A stretch of DNA of 64,000 nucleotides from Billgrantia kenyensis. Lineage in GTDB: Bacteria > Pseudomonadota > Gammaproteobacteria > Pseudomonadales > Halomonadaceae. Position 1 is the first letter of the stretch. Each line of letters begins with the position of its first letter. This document shows positions 56,578-64,000 of the stretch, piece by piece. The notes under the pieces are model-generated. The model was not told where the DNA came from, ran no database searches, and worked only from the letters and a program-made list of their open reading frames with translations. Both the position numbers and the translations under genes were made by a program. Location: NCBI RefSeq assembly GCF_013697085.1, contig NZ_JACEFT010000010.1, positions 1 to 64,000 of the forward strand, in the 5' to 3' direction.

Positions 56578-56664
56578 GCTCATACGTCGTTGAATCCCGA
56601 GACGGCTTGCTCATTTAGCGCTGCTAAACTCCGCTGCCTTACTCGGAATTCGCCTCGTCTGAGC
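56578..56664. repeat. Nested-hairpin intergenic repeat, copy 2 (TTTAC/GTAAA type)
   Basis: The outer stem GCTCATACG/CGTCTGAGC (one mismatch) encloses CCGAG/CTCGG extended by GAAT/ATTC. It also encloses a hairpin TTTAGC-GCT-GCTAAA (56614-56628). The shared stretch TGCTCATTTA...TAAACTCCGC matches the copy between parE and parC, and total length is 87 against 88 bases. Stem sequences differ while pairing is kept. Confidence 0.7.
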
Positions 56665-56706
56665 ATCGCTCGGAGAGGGCGCTAGGACGGTCTGTGGGGG
56701 TAGCGG

Positions 56707-56801
56707 CGTAGGGGACAGGTCGTAGAGAGGGTTTTTTGCCATGGATGGCAAAAATAGCGTACAGGGATGTATTCACAGCGCCCTCTCATAGACCTGTCGC
56801 C
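56707..56801. repeat. Branched palindromic element, copy A (efp-epmA gap)
   Basis: The outer stem is GACAGGTC/GACCTGTC (56714-56721, 56791-56798), then a three-base internal loop, then GAGAGGG/CCCTCTC (56725-56731, 56781-56787). Inside are two hairpins: TTTTTGCCA-TGGA-TGGCAAAAA (56733-56754) and TACA-GGGA-TGTA (56760-56771). The linkers are TAGCG and TTCACAGCG. The same plan recurs at 61600-61694 with compensating changes. The second hairpin fits the CsrA consensus RUACARGGAUGU exactly. Confidence 0.75.
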
Positions 56802-56868
56802 GGCAAGCCGCGGTTCAACGTAGGCCACGCTATTCCGGCGTGGCCTTCATCGTTCTGGAGACCGTGTC

Positions 56869-57855
56869 ATGGCAACCGACTGGCGCCCCACGGCGAGTAT
56901 CGAGATGCTGCGCGAGCGGGCGCGGCTGCTGGCGGAGGTGCGGGCGTTCTTCGCCGCGCGCGGTGTACTGGAGGTGGAGACGCCGGTGCTGGGTCACGGC
57001 GGCAGCACCGACGTGCACCTGGCCTCGCTGTCGCTGGAGGCGACCACGCCGGCGGGGCGCGAGCGGCTGTGGCTGCAGACCTCGCCGGAATTCCACATGA
57101 AGCGGCTGCTGGCCGAAGGCTCAGGGCCGATCTTTCAGCTCGCACGCAGCTTCCGCGACGGCGAGGTAGGCAGCCGCCACAACATCGAGTTCACCATGCT
57201 GGAGTGGTATCGCCCGGGCTTCTCCCTCGACGAGCTGATCGAGGAGACCGTGGCGCTGATGCGTCAGGTGCTCGGCCGGGAACAGGGGGATGAGGCGGGG
57301 CCGCTTCGCCGTCGGCGCTATCGCGAGCTGTACCGTGAGGCGCTGGGATTCGACCCCTTCCGCGTCGAGCTCGGTGAGCTGCGGCGGCAGGCCGGCCTGC
57401 GCGGCGGGCTCGACATGGGCGATGCCGCCCGCGACGACTGCCTTGACCTGCTGATGAGCCTTGCCATCGAGCCCACACTGGGGCGCGAGGGAGTCGACGT
57501 GGTGGTGGACTACCCGGCGAGCCAGGCAGCCCTGGCCAGGCGGCATCGCGATCCGGAGGACGGTGAGTGGGTTGCCTCGCGCTTCGAGGTATATCTCGCC
57601 GGGCTGGAGCTTGCCAACGGCTACGACGAGCTCATCGATGCTGACGAGCAGCGTGCTCGCTTCGCCGAGGACAACGCCGCCCGGCGCCAGTTGGGCCTGC
57701 CCGAAGTGGACGTCGACCGGCGTCTGCTGGCGGCGCTGGAGCACGGCATGCCGGCCGGCAGCGGTGTGGCGCTGGGCATCGACCGGCTGATTCAGCTGGC
57801 GCTGGGAAAAGCGAGCGTGGCGGAGGTGATGGCTTTCGCCACGCCGCGCTGCTGA
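56869..57855 (+). CDS. epmA: EF-P lysine (R)-beta-lysine ligase EpmA
   Basis: EpmA (GenX/PoxA) is a class II lysyl-tRNA synthetase paralogue that joins beta-lysine to EF-P Lys34. The 328-residue protein lacks the tRNA anticodon-binding domain. It has motif 2 FQLARSFRDGEVGSRHNIEF, with FTMLEWYRPGFSLDELI. Motif 3 is GVALGIDRLIQLALG. It lies downstream of efp and ends 35 bases before the convergent psd. Confidence 0.95.
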   Translation: MATDWRPTASIEMLRERARLLAEVRAFFAARGVLEVETPVLGHGGSTDVHLASLSLEATTPAGRERLWLQTSPEFHMKRLLAEGSGPIFQLARSFRDGEVGSRHNIEFTMLEWYRPGFSLDELIEETVALMRQVLGREQGDEAGPLRRRRYRELYREALGFDPFRVELGELRRQAGLRGGLDMGDAARDDCLDLLMSLAIEPTLGREGVDVVVDYPASQAALARRHRDPEDGEWVASRFEVYLAGLELANGYDELIDADEQRARFAEDNAARRQLGLPEVDVDRRLLAALEHGMPAGSGVALGIDRLIQLALGKASVAEVMAFATPRC

Positions 57856-57890
57856 TACAGACTTCGTCTAAAAAAATCGCCGGACGAAGG

Positions 57891-58748
57891 CTAGACGAAC
57901 TCCGGGCCAGGATCGGGTACCCCACCCAGCGACTGTCCCATGCTGACCTTGGTCTTGGGCGCCAGCGCGGCGTCGAAATCGACCTTGCCGCCGAAGGCCA
58001 GCACCACCGTGGAGCCGAGCTTGAAGCGGCCCATTTCCGCACCGCGCTCCAGATGGATCGGCTGGTCGAAGCGGATGCGCTGTACCTGACCCGAGAGCGG
58101 CGTGACCTGGCCGGCCCATACCGTCTCGATGGCGGCCACGATCATGGCGCCGACCAGCACCACGGCCATGGGGCCGTGCTCGGTATCGAAGTGGCACACC
58201 AGGCGCTCGTTGCGGGCGAACAGGTTGGGCACATGGTCGGTAGTGGCGGCGTTGACCGAGAACAGCCGCCCCGGCACGTAGACCATCTCGGTCAGGGTAC
58301 CGGCCAGCGGCATGTGCACGCGGTGGTAATCCTTGGGCGAGAGGTAGACATTGGCGTAGCTGCCGCCGCTGTAGCGCTTGGCTGCCTCGGCGTCGCCACC
58401 CAGTAGGTCGATCATCGAGAAGTGGTGCCCCTTGGCCTGCAACAGCTTGTCGGCCTCGACGGGGCCGAACTGGGACAGGTTGCCGTCGGCGGGGCACAGC
58501 AGGCCCTCGCCCAGGGGGCGGGCGTCCGGCTTCAGCTCCCGAGTGAAGAAGTCGTTGAAGGTGGCGTAGGCGGTGGGGTCCGGCTCGGCGGCTTCGCCCA
58601 TGTCGACCTTGAACACCTTGATGAAGGCGCGAATGAGCGCATTCTTGAGCCAGGCGACGCGGGTTTCGGCAAGGCAGCCCACCAGCCGCGACAGCAGGTG
58701 ATGGGGAATCGGATACTGGATCAGGGCGAAGAACTTGGCGAGAGACAA
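57891..58748 (-). CDS. psd: Phosphatidylserine decarboxylase proenzyme
   Basis: Psd makes phosphatidylethanolamine. The self-cleavage site LGST lies in [13 protein letters not shown]; cleavage before the serine gives the pyruvoyl group. Other marks are [31 protein letters not shown] and [20 protein letters not shown]. Both candidate starts are TTG: 58748 (family-like [17 protein letters not shown]) is preferred over 58772. About 285 residues. Gene rhdA lies upstream on the same strand after a 247-base gap in which I see nothing clear. Confidence 0.95.
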   Translation of the reverse strand: MSLAKFFALIQYPIPHHLLSRLVGCLAETRVAWLKNALIRAFIKVFKVDMGEAAEPDPTAYATFNDFFTRELKPDARPLGEGLLCPADGNLSQFGPVEADKLLQAKGHHFSMIDLLGGDAEAAKRYSGGSYANVYLSPKDYHRVHMPLAGTLTEMVYVPGRLFSVNAATTDHVPNLFARNERLVCHFDTEHGPMAVVLVGAMIVAAIETVWAGQVTPLSGQVQRIRFDQPIHLERGAEMGRFKLGSTVVLAFGGKVDFDAALAPKTKVSMGQSLGGVPDPGPEFV

Positions 58749-58995
58749 GGTAAGTCCATTCCATGCAGGCAAATTTTGCGCGATCTGTGAGGCAGTGAAG
58801 CGACCTTATCGAGGACGCTGGCCTGAGGGAGCCGGGTAGCGCAAATCGACAGATGTCGATTTAGGACGTGCGCGTCGCGACAGGCAAGAGGGACCTTGAT
58901 CCTGCCCGGCGCGTCACCCGGCTCTCGAAGGCCAGGGTTTCGTTCTCGATTGTCGCGAATCGCCTCGCATGACCGCCCAGCGATGAGGGGGTAGT

Positions 58996-59826
58996 TTACT
59001 TCTCTATCGGCGTATCGTCGCGGTTGCCCCACTCCTTCCAGGAGCCGGCATAGCCGCGGATTTTCTCGAAGCCCAGCGCCTTGCCCACCAGCCAGGTGAA
59101 GCCGCTGCGGTGGTGGCTCTGGCAGTGAGTGACCACTTCCATGTCCGGGGTGAGTCCCAGCGCCTCGAGTTCGGTGATCAGCTCGGCGTAGTCGCGAATG
59201 CGCAGCGCACGCTCCTTGTCCATGGCTTCGGTCCACTCCATGTTGACCGCGCCGGGGATGTGTCCGAGCTGCTTGTTCTCGCCCTTCTCGCCGCGATACT
59301 CCGCCGGCGAACGGGCGTCCCACACGGCGAAGCCCTTTTCGCCCAGCCGCTCCTGCAGCTCCAGTCGGTCGATGGCGACTTCGGGGTGGAGAACTTCGGC
59401 CTCGTACTCGCTGGGCGTCGCTGCGCTCGGCTCATGGGACACGGGCTGGCCGGCCTGGCGCCATGCGTGAATGCCGCCGTTGAGGTAGGAGTAACGGGTA
59501 TGGCCGACCAGCTCCAGGGTCCACAGCAGGCGTCCGGCCCAGCCGCCGCCCTCGTCGTCGTAGGCCACCACGTGGGTGTCGCGGGTCAGGCCCAGCGACG
59601 ACAACAGCCGTGACAGCGCCTCTGGGCTCGGCACCTCGTTGGGCACTTCGCCCTCGCCGCACATCAGGCGACGGAAATCGAGGAACACGGCGCCGGGCAC
59701 ATGGCCCTCCTCATAGCTTTCCGACCTCAGCGGCACGTCGACGATCAACAGCTGGGGGTCGTCCAGGTGCTCGGCGAGCTGCTCGGGTTCGACGATCAGC
59801 GGCAGCAGATTCTCTTCGGAACTCAT
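58996..59826 (-). CDS. rhdA: Thiosulfate sulfurtransferase (rhodanese)
   Basis: The 276-residue protein has two rhodanese domains. The C-terminal one carries the active-site loop C235-QSHHR240-SG, close to the CQTHHR loop that I recall for Pseudomonas aeruginosa RhdA. The N-terminal domain has a degenerate site (AYDDEGGGWAGR). Gene order psd-rhdA-rsgA-orn resembles Pseudomonas. It is likely to transfer sulfane sulfur from thiosulfate. Confidence 0.92.
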   Translation of the reverse strand: MSSEENLLPLIVEPEQLAEHLDDPQLLIVDVPLRSESYEEGHVPGAVFLDFRRLMCGEGEVPNEVPSPEALSRLLSSLGLTRDTHVVAYDDEGGGWAGRLLWTLELVGHTRYSYLNGGIHAWRQAGQPVSHEPSAATPSEYEAEVLHPEVAIDRLELQERLGEKGFAVWDARSPAEYRGEKGENKQLGHIPGAVNMEWTEAMDKERALRIRDYAELITELEALGLTPDMEVVTHCQSHHRSGFTWLVGKALGFEKIRGYAGSWKEWGNRDDTPIEK

Positions 59827-59855
59827 GGCGCTCTCCTTGTATCGATCGGGCCGTA

Positions 59856-60887
59856 TCAGGTCTCGTTGAGACTATCGACGATATGACGATAGCTGGCAAA
59901 ACGTTCGGGGTGGATGTCGCCGCGCTCCACGGCCTCGAGCAGGGCGCAGCCCGGCTCCTGGCGGTGGCGACAGTCGCGAAAGCGGCAGTGGCCGAGATAG
60001 TCACGAAACTCGATGAAGCCTTCGGTGACTTGCTGCTCGTCCAGGTGAATCAGGCCGAATTCGCGAATACCCGGCGAGTCGATGAGTTCGGCATCGTCGG
60101 CAGCGGGTAGCCGGTAGAGGCGCGCCGTGGTGGTGGTGTGGGTGCCCTTGCGCGAGTCCTTCGACAGCGCGCCGATGCGCAGCGACTCGTCGGGCAGCAA
60201 CCGGTCGATCAGCGACGACTTGCCCACGCCGCTCTGGCCAACGAACACCGAAGTGCGGCCGGCCAGGCACTCCAGCAGGGCATCGAGCCCTTCGGCGCGG
60301 GCCGTGGTCGTGGTTACCACCGGATAGCCGAGCGCTTCGTAGCGAGCCAGCAACTCGCCCAGTTCGCCGCCGTCCTCGGGCAGCAGGTCGATCTTGTTGA
60401 GTACCAGCGCCGGGGCAATGCCAGTAGCCTCGGCGGCGACCAGGTAGCGATCGATCAGGTTGGGGTGTGGTGCCGGCTCCACGGCGAAGACAATCAGGAT
60501 CTGGTCGATGTTGGCCGCTACCGGCTTGAGCTGACCGCGCGGGTCGGGGCGCTCCAGCACGTTCTGGCGGTCACTGCGCGCCACCACCACGCCTTCGACG
60601 ATGTTGCCTTCGATATCCTGGGCCGCTCGCCAGATGACCCGATCGCCGGTCACCAGACCTTCGAGATTGGCGCGCAGGTGGCAGCGCACGATTTCTTCCC
60701 CCGCTCCCTGCACATCGAGCGTGCGGCCGAAATGCGCGATGACCCGCCCAGTCCGCTCGGGACCGTACTCACCGGCAGCCAGCTTCGAGCGATCCTGTTC
60801 GTCGCGCTGCTCGGCGCGCTTGGCCCGCTCGGCCTGTATCTTCTCGATCCGCCAGCGCTGCTGGCGGCTCAACTTGCGTTTGCTCAT
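59856..60887 (-). CDS. rsgA: Ribosome small subunit GTPase RsgA
   Basis: RsgA is a circularly permuted GTPase that checks late 30S assembly. The 343-residue protein has an OB fold and then permuted G motifs: G4 NKID, G1 GQSGVGKSSLI and G3 DSPGIREF. A C-terminal zinc site C-x4-C-x-H-x5-C follows (CRFRDCRHRQEPGC). The N-terminus is very basic. It is divergent from orn, 88 bases away. Confidence 0.96.
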   Translation of the reverse strand: MSKRKLSRQQRWRIEKIQAERAKRAEQRDEQDRSKLAAGEYGPERTGRVIAHFGRTLDVQGAGEEIVRCHLRANLEGLVTGDRVIWRAAQDIEGNIVEGVVVARSDRQNVLERPDPRGQLKPVAANIDQILIVFAVEPAPHPNLIDRYLVAAEATGIAPALVLNKIDLLPEDGGELGELLARYEALGYPVVTTTTARAEGLDALLECLAGRTSVFVGQSGVGKSSLIDRLLPDESLRIGALSKDSRKGTHTTTTARLYRLPAADDAELIDSPGIREFGLIHLDEQQVTEGFIEFRDYLGHCRFRDCRHRQEPGCALLEAVERGDIHPERFASYRHIVDSLNET

Positions 60888-60975
60888 GGGCGCCCGAAGA
60901 TCGTTACAATGACGGCATTGTACTCAGCGTGGCCCAAGCTGTCCTGCCGCGCCCTTCAACTCTGGAGCCTGAACG

Positions 60976-61560
60976 ATGTCCGACACTGCTGCGCCGCGCG
61001 AGGACCTGCTGGTATGGATCGACCTCGAGATGACCGGACTCGACCCCGAGCGCGAACGCATCATCGAGGTAGCCACCCTGGTCACCGACAATGACCTCAA
61101 CCTGGTGGCCGAGGGGCCGGTGATCGCGGTGCACCAGCCCGATAGCCTGCTCGCCGGGATGGATGCCTGGAACCAGAAGACCCACGGCGAGTCGGGCCTG
61201 GTCGAGCGAGTGAAGCAGAGCCGGATCGATACTGCCGAGGCCGAGCGGCAGACCCTCGAGTTCCTGAAGCGACACGTGGTGCCCGGTGCCTCGCCCATGT
61301 GCGGCAACAGCGTGCATCAGGACAGGCGCTTCCTCGAACGCGAGATGCCCGAGCTGCTGGCTTTCTTCCACTATCGCAACCTGGATGTCTCCACCCTCAA
61401 GGAGCTGGCCAAGCGCTGGAATCCGGGGGCGCTGGCCGGCTTCAGCAAGCGCAACACCCACCAGGCGCTGGACGACATTCGCGAATCGCTGGCGGAGCTG
61501 GCCCACTATCGCAATACCTTTTTGCGTCTGGCCGGCAGCGAGCGCGACGAGGAGGAGTAG
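60976..61560 (+). CDS. orn: Oligoribonuclease
   Basis: Orn degrades dinucleotides to mononucleotides, including pGpG from cyclic di-GMP turnover. The 194-residue protein is a DEDDh exonuclease: Asp16 and Glu18 ([10 protein letters not shown]), [16 protein letters not shown], and [13 protein letters not shown] with the catalytic histidine and final aspartate. Divergent from rsgA, as in Pseudomonas and E. coli. Confidence 0.97.
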   Translation: MSDTAAPREDLLVWIDLEMTGLDPERERIIEVATLVTDNDLNLVAEGPVIAVHQPDSLLAGMDAWNQKTHGESGLVERVKQSRIDTAEAERQTLEFLKRHVVPGASPMCGNSVHQDRRFLEREMPELLAFFHYRNLDVSTLKELAKRWNPGALAGFSKRNTHQALDDIRESLAELAHYRNTFLRLAGSERDEEE

Positions 61561-61599
61561 GGGCAATACCTGGCTTGTGACACTTCGAGGTGAGCGGCG

Positions 61600-61694
61600 C
61601 CGGGGACAGCTCGAAGAGGAGGTCCTTTTCCAGGGATGGAAAAGGTAGCGCCCAGGGATGGGTTTACAGCGCCTCCTCGTAGAGCTGTCCCCGG
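61600..61694. repeat. Branched palindromic element, copy B (orn-queG gap)
   Basis: The outer stem CCGGGGACAGCTC/GAGCTGTCCCCGG is 13 bp and perfect (61600-61612, 61682-61694). Next come a GAA/GTA internal loop and GAGGAGG/CCTCCTC. Inside are CCTTTTCCA-GGGA-TGGAAAAGG (61624-61645) and CCCA-GGGA-TGGG (61651-61662). The linkers are TAGCG and TTTACAGCG. It matches copy A at 56707-56801 in plan, length, loops and linkers, with compensating stem changes. It lies between convergent genes and may also act as a terminator. Confidence 0.75.
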
Positions 61695-61717
61695 AAAAGC
61701 CGCGCCCCAGCCACCAA

Positions 61718-62818
61718 TCAGACGCTGGGGATGACCCTGCCACGCTTCTCCCGCTGCCGTTCGAGCGCCCAGCGCACGTGTTCGCGCACCAGGTCGGAGG
61801 GGTAGGCGAGGCGGGCGCGCAGGGCCGCCTCCACGCTCTCGCTCCAGGGAGCGTTGCCCAGCCCCACCGCCAGGTTGCGCAGCCAGCGCTCGTAGCCGAT
61901 GCGGCGGATCGGGCTGCCGGCGGTCTTGTCGAGGAACTCCTCTTCGCCCCAGGCGAACAGCGACACCAGGCTGGCGCGGTCGAGGTCATGACGCGGGGCG
62001 AAGTCATCCTCCGCCGTGGCTCGGGCGAAGCGGGTGAAGGGGCAGACCAGTTGGCAGTCGTCGCAGCCGAACACGCGGTTGCCCATGGCCTCGCGATAGC
62101 GTTCGGGAATGGCGCCGAACAGCTCGATGGTGAGATAGGAGATGCAGGCGCGGGAGTCGACTACCTTGTCCTCGACGATGGCGCCGGTGGGGCAGGCCGT
62201 ACGACAGGCGCTGCAGTTACCGCAGTGCTCGCTGTCGAAGGGCGGGTCGACGGGTAGCGGCAGGTCGACGTAGAGCTCGCCGAGAAAGAACAGCGAGCCG
62301 GCCCGGGGATTGAGCAACATGGCGTTCTTGCCCACCCAGCCGAGCCCGGCCTTGCGTGCCAGGGCGCGCTCCATCACCGGCGCCGAGTCGACGAAGGCGC
62401 GGTAGCCGAAGGCGCCGATCTCGTCCTCGATCCACTTGGCCAGCGTCGCCAGGCGCTTGCGCATCAGCTTGTGGTAGTCGCGGCCCACCGCATAGCGCGA
62501 CACATAGGCCGTCTCCGGTTGCCCCAGCACCTTGGCGCTCTCCACCTCGGCGGGCAGATAGTCCAGACGCACGCTGATCACCCGCAGCGTGCCCGGCACC
62601 AGCTCTTCGGGCCGGGTGCGCTTGGTGCCGTGCTTGGCCATGAACCTCATCTCACCGTGATAGCCGGCTTCGAGCCAGCGCTGCAGATGGCGCTCGTCCT
62701 CGGACAGGTCGACGTCGGCAATGCCGACCTGCTGGAAGCCGAGCTCGCGGCCCCACGTCTTGATGCGAGAGGCCAGCTCGCTCAGGCCGGTGTCGTCAAG
62801 CGGCGAAAGGGAGGTCAT
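61718..62818 (-). CDS. queG: Epoxyqueuosine reductase
   Basis: QueG makes queuosine from epoxyqueuosine in tRNA, using cobalamin and two [4Fe-4S] clusters. The 366-residue protein has FVDSAPVMERALARKAGLGW with the catalytic aspartate and the ferredoxin-like motifs CGNCSACRTACPTGA and CDDCQLVCPFTRF. A C-terminal HEAT-like tail completes it. The ATG at 62818 is chosen by family length. It is divergent from nnr, with 101 bases between. Confidence 0.95.
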   Translation of the reverse strand: MTSLSPLDDTGLSELASRIKTWGRELGFQQVGIADVDLSEDERHLQRWLEAGYHGEMRFMAKHGTKRTRPEELVPGTLRVISVRLDYLPAEVESAKVLGQPETAYVSRYAVGRDYHKLMRKRLATLAKWIEDEIGAFGYRAFVDSAPVMERALARKAGLGWVGKNAMLLNPRAGSLFFLGELYVDLPLPVDPPFDSEHCGNCSACRTACPTGAIVEDKVVDSRACISYLTIELFGAIPERYREAMGNRVFGCDDCQLVCPFTRFARATAEDDFAPRHDLDRASLVSLFAWGEEEFLDKTAGSPIRRIGYERWLRNLAVGLGNAPWSESVEAALRARLAYPSDLVREHVRWALERQREKRGRVIPSV

Positions 62819-62919
62819 GATAGAGAAAAAACCGGGCAAAAAAGTCGCGGGGGGATTGGCTTGAGCGCCGTGGCGCTTACACTCCCCATGATAAAGCAAC
62901 ACCGGCAGGGAGACACGGG

Positions 62920-64000
62920 ATGTCCGGGAATCGTTCCAATGAGATTCAGCTGAACCTGCGGCCGCTATACCGGGCGGAACAGGTAAGAGAGCTCGATCGC
63001 CGCACCATCGCTGGCGGCGTCGAGGGTTTTGCCTTGATGCAGCGGGCCGCGACGGCCGCCTGGCAGAGTCTCAAGTCACGCTGGCCCGGGGTAAAGCGAA
63101 TCAGCGTGCTGTGCGGCGGCGGTAACAACGGTGGCGACGGCCATGTGCTGGCGGCGCTGGCGGCGGTGGCGGGGGTGCAGGTCCAGCGCATTGCCCTGAA
63201 GTCGCCGGAAACGCTCGAGGGTGATGCCGCGCTCGCTGCTGAAATGGCCGCGGCGGCGGGCGTGACACTGGAGCCGTGGCGCAAGGGGATTGCCTTCAGC
63301 GGCGAGGTGGTCGTCGATGCGCTGCTGGGTACCGGCCTGGAAGGCGAAGTTCGCGGTGACTTCCGCGATGCGATCGAGGCGGTCAACGCCAGTGGCCTGC
63401 CGGTGCTGGCCATCGACATCCCTTCCGGCCTGGCTGCCGATACCGGGGCCGAACTCGGTGTGGCAGTACGCGCGACGCGTACCGTGACCTTCATCGGTGA
63501 CAAGATCGGTCTGCACACCGGGCGCGCCCCGGCCTTGACCGGCGAAGTGCATTTTCGTGCCCTTGGCGTCGATGCACGCGGGCATGACGACCTCCAGCCT
63601 GAGGCCGAGCTGCTCGACGAGAAGCTGCTGCAGGCCTGGCTGCCACCGCGCGCGCGCGATGCCCACAAGGGGGCCATGGGGCATGTGCTGGTGCTGGGCG
63701 GCGCACCGGGTTTCGGCGGTGCGGCGCTGCTGGCCAGCGAGGCGGCGGCACGCCTGGGGGCTGGCAAGGTCAGTCTCGTAACCGCCCCAGAGCACGTCAC
63801 CGCCTGCCTTTCCTATCGCCCCGAGGTGATGGTTCATGGCCTGCGCGGTGTGGCCGAGCTTGGCGATCTGCCGGCCATGGCCGATGTGCTGGTGGTCGGC
63901 CCCGGTCTCGGCAAGGCCGCCTGGGGGCAGGGCATGCTGCAGGCGGCATTGACCGAGTCCAAGCCGCTGGTGGTGGATGCCGATGGCCTGAACCTACTCG
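62920..64000 (+). CDS. nnr: NAD(P)H-hydrate epimerase/dehydratase, 5' part
   Basis: The frame is open to the right edge, so about 360 residues are seen. The N-terminal YjeF_N epimerase domain (about 15-220) has YRAEQVRELDRRTIAGG, VLCGGGNNGGDGHVLA, DALLGTGLEGEVRG and AIDIPSGLAADTG. The ribokinase-like dehydratase domain starts near 235 with AHKGAMGHVLVLGGAPGFGG. The bifunctional protein repairs hydrated NAD(P)H. GGGAG precedes the ATG. Genes queG and nnr are also neighbours in Pseudomonas. Confidence 0.93.
   Translation, partial: MSGNRSNEIQLNLRPLYRAEQVRELDRRTIAGGVEGFALMQRAATAAWQSLKSRWPGVKRISVLCGGGNNGGDGHVLAALAAVAGVQVQRIALKSPETLEGDAALAAEMAAAAGVTLEPWRKGIAFSGEVVVDALLGTGLEGEVRGDFRDAIEAVNASGLPVLAIDIPSGLAADTGAELGVAVRATRTVTFIGDKIGLHTGRAPALTGEVHFRALGVDARGHDDLQPEAELLDEKLLQAWLPPRARDAHKGAMGHVLVLGGAPGFGGAALLASEAAARLGAGKVSLVTAPEHVTACLSYRPEVMVHGLRGVAELGDLPAMADVLVVGPGLGKAAWGQGMLQAALTESKPLVVDADGLNLL

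Overview
The window is a gene-dense, high-G+C stretch of a Gram-negative gammaproteobacterial chromosome. The best guess is Halomonadaceae (Halomonas-like); this is an inference from gene content and synteny, not a database match. Supporting signs are an outer-membrane porin, an RND efflux pair, a TonB-dependent haem receptor, and several gene neighbourhoods shared with Pseudomonas and Escherichia: HAD hydrolase-rppH-ptsP, nudF-yqiB-cpdA, yqiA-parE-parC, and orn/rsgA/rhdA/psd/queG/nnr. It looks like core chromosome. I found no prophage, insertion sequence, CRISPR array or rRNA operon. The one RNA gene recognised with confidence is a tRNA-Arg (CCU).

Layout. 1-5.3 kb: the 5' end of a flavin monooxygenase, rsd, and an RND/MFP efflux pair. 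5.6-15.7 kb: malate dehydrogenase, HAD phosphatase, rppH, ptsP, an NRDE protein, a degenerate sensor/receiver protein, a TSUP permease, lgt, thyA and folA. 15.8-21.8 kb: a ProQ-domain protein with an N-terminal coiled coil, a porin, an FNR/Anr regulator, a second TSUP permease, a zinc-ribbon protein, a Crp/Fnr-family regulator and the tRNA. 21.9-28.6 kb: amidase, cmoM, rsmC, greB, a TPR protein, nudF, yqiB and cpdA. 28.7-33.1 kb: cysDN, an App1-type phosphatase and a stand-alone proteasome-like hydrolase. 33.1-39.2 kb: a haem-uptake operon on the minus strand (hemP, receptor, hmuS, hmuT, hmuU, hmuV). 39.3-50.5 kb: a membrane protease, cmoBA, pgi, yqiA, parE, parC, serB and a TIGR02647-like small protein. 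50.5-64 kb: an SDR oxidoreductase, a bacterial voltage-gated sodium channel, leuA with a leader peptide, epmB/efp/epmA, psd, rhdA, rsgA, orn, queG and the start of nnr.

Functional themes. Wobble-uridine tRNA modification is nearly complete (cmoA, cmoB, cmoM), with queG for queuosine. The EF-P beta-lysylation genes sit around efp. Both topoisomerase IV subunits are adjacent. The haem operon is tightly packed, with overlapping starts and stops.

Most unusual observations. (1) Two intergenic elements, after efp and after orn, share one branched RNA-like fold: a long outer stem, two hairpins closed by CA/UG with NGGA loops, and constant linkers. Their stems differ in sequence but keep pairing, which is covariation. 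(2) A second nested-hairpin repeat family has one copy between parE and parC and one after efp. (3) An unexplained 542-base gap at 51.4-51.9 kb carries a run of hairpins, one with the same CA-GGGA-UG core. (4) A 17-codon leucine-rich leader peptide precedes leuA. (5) A membrane protein looks like a hybrid histidine kinase that has lost its phospho-accepting histidine and its ATPase domain but kept an intact receiver.
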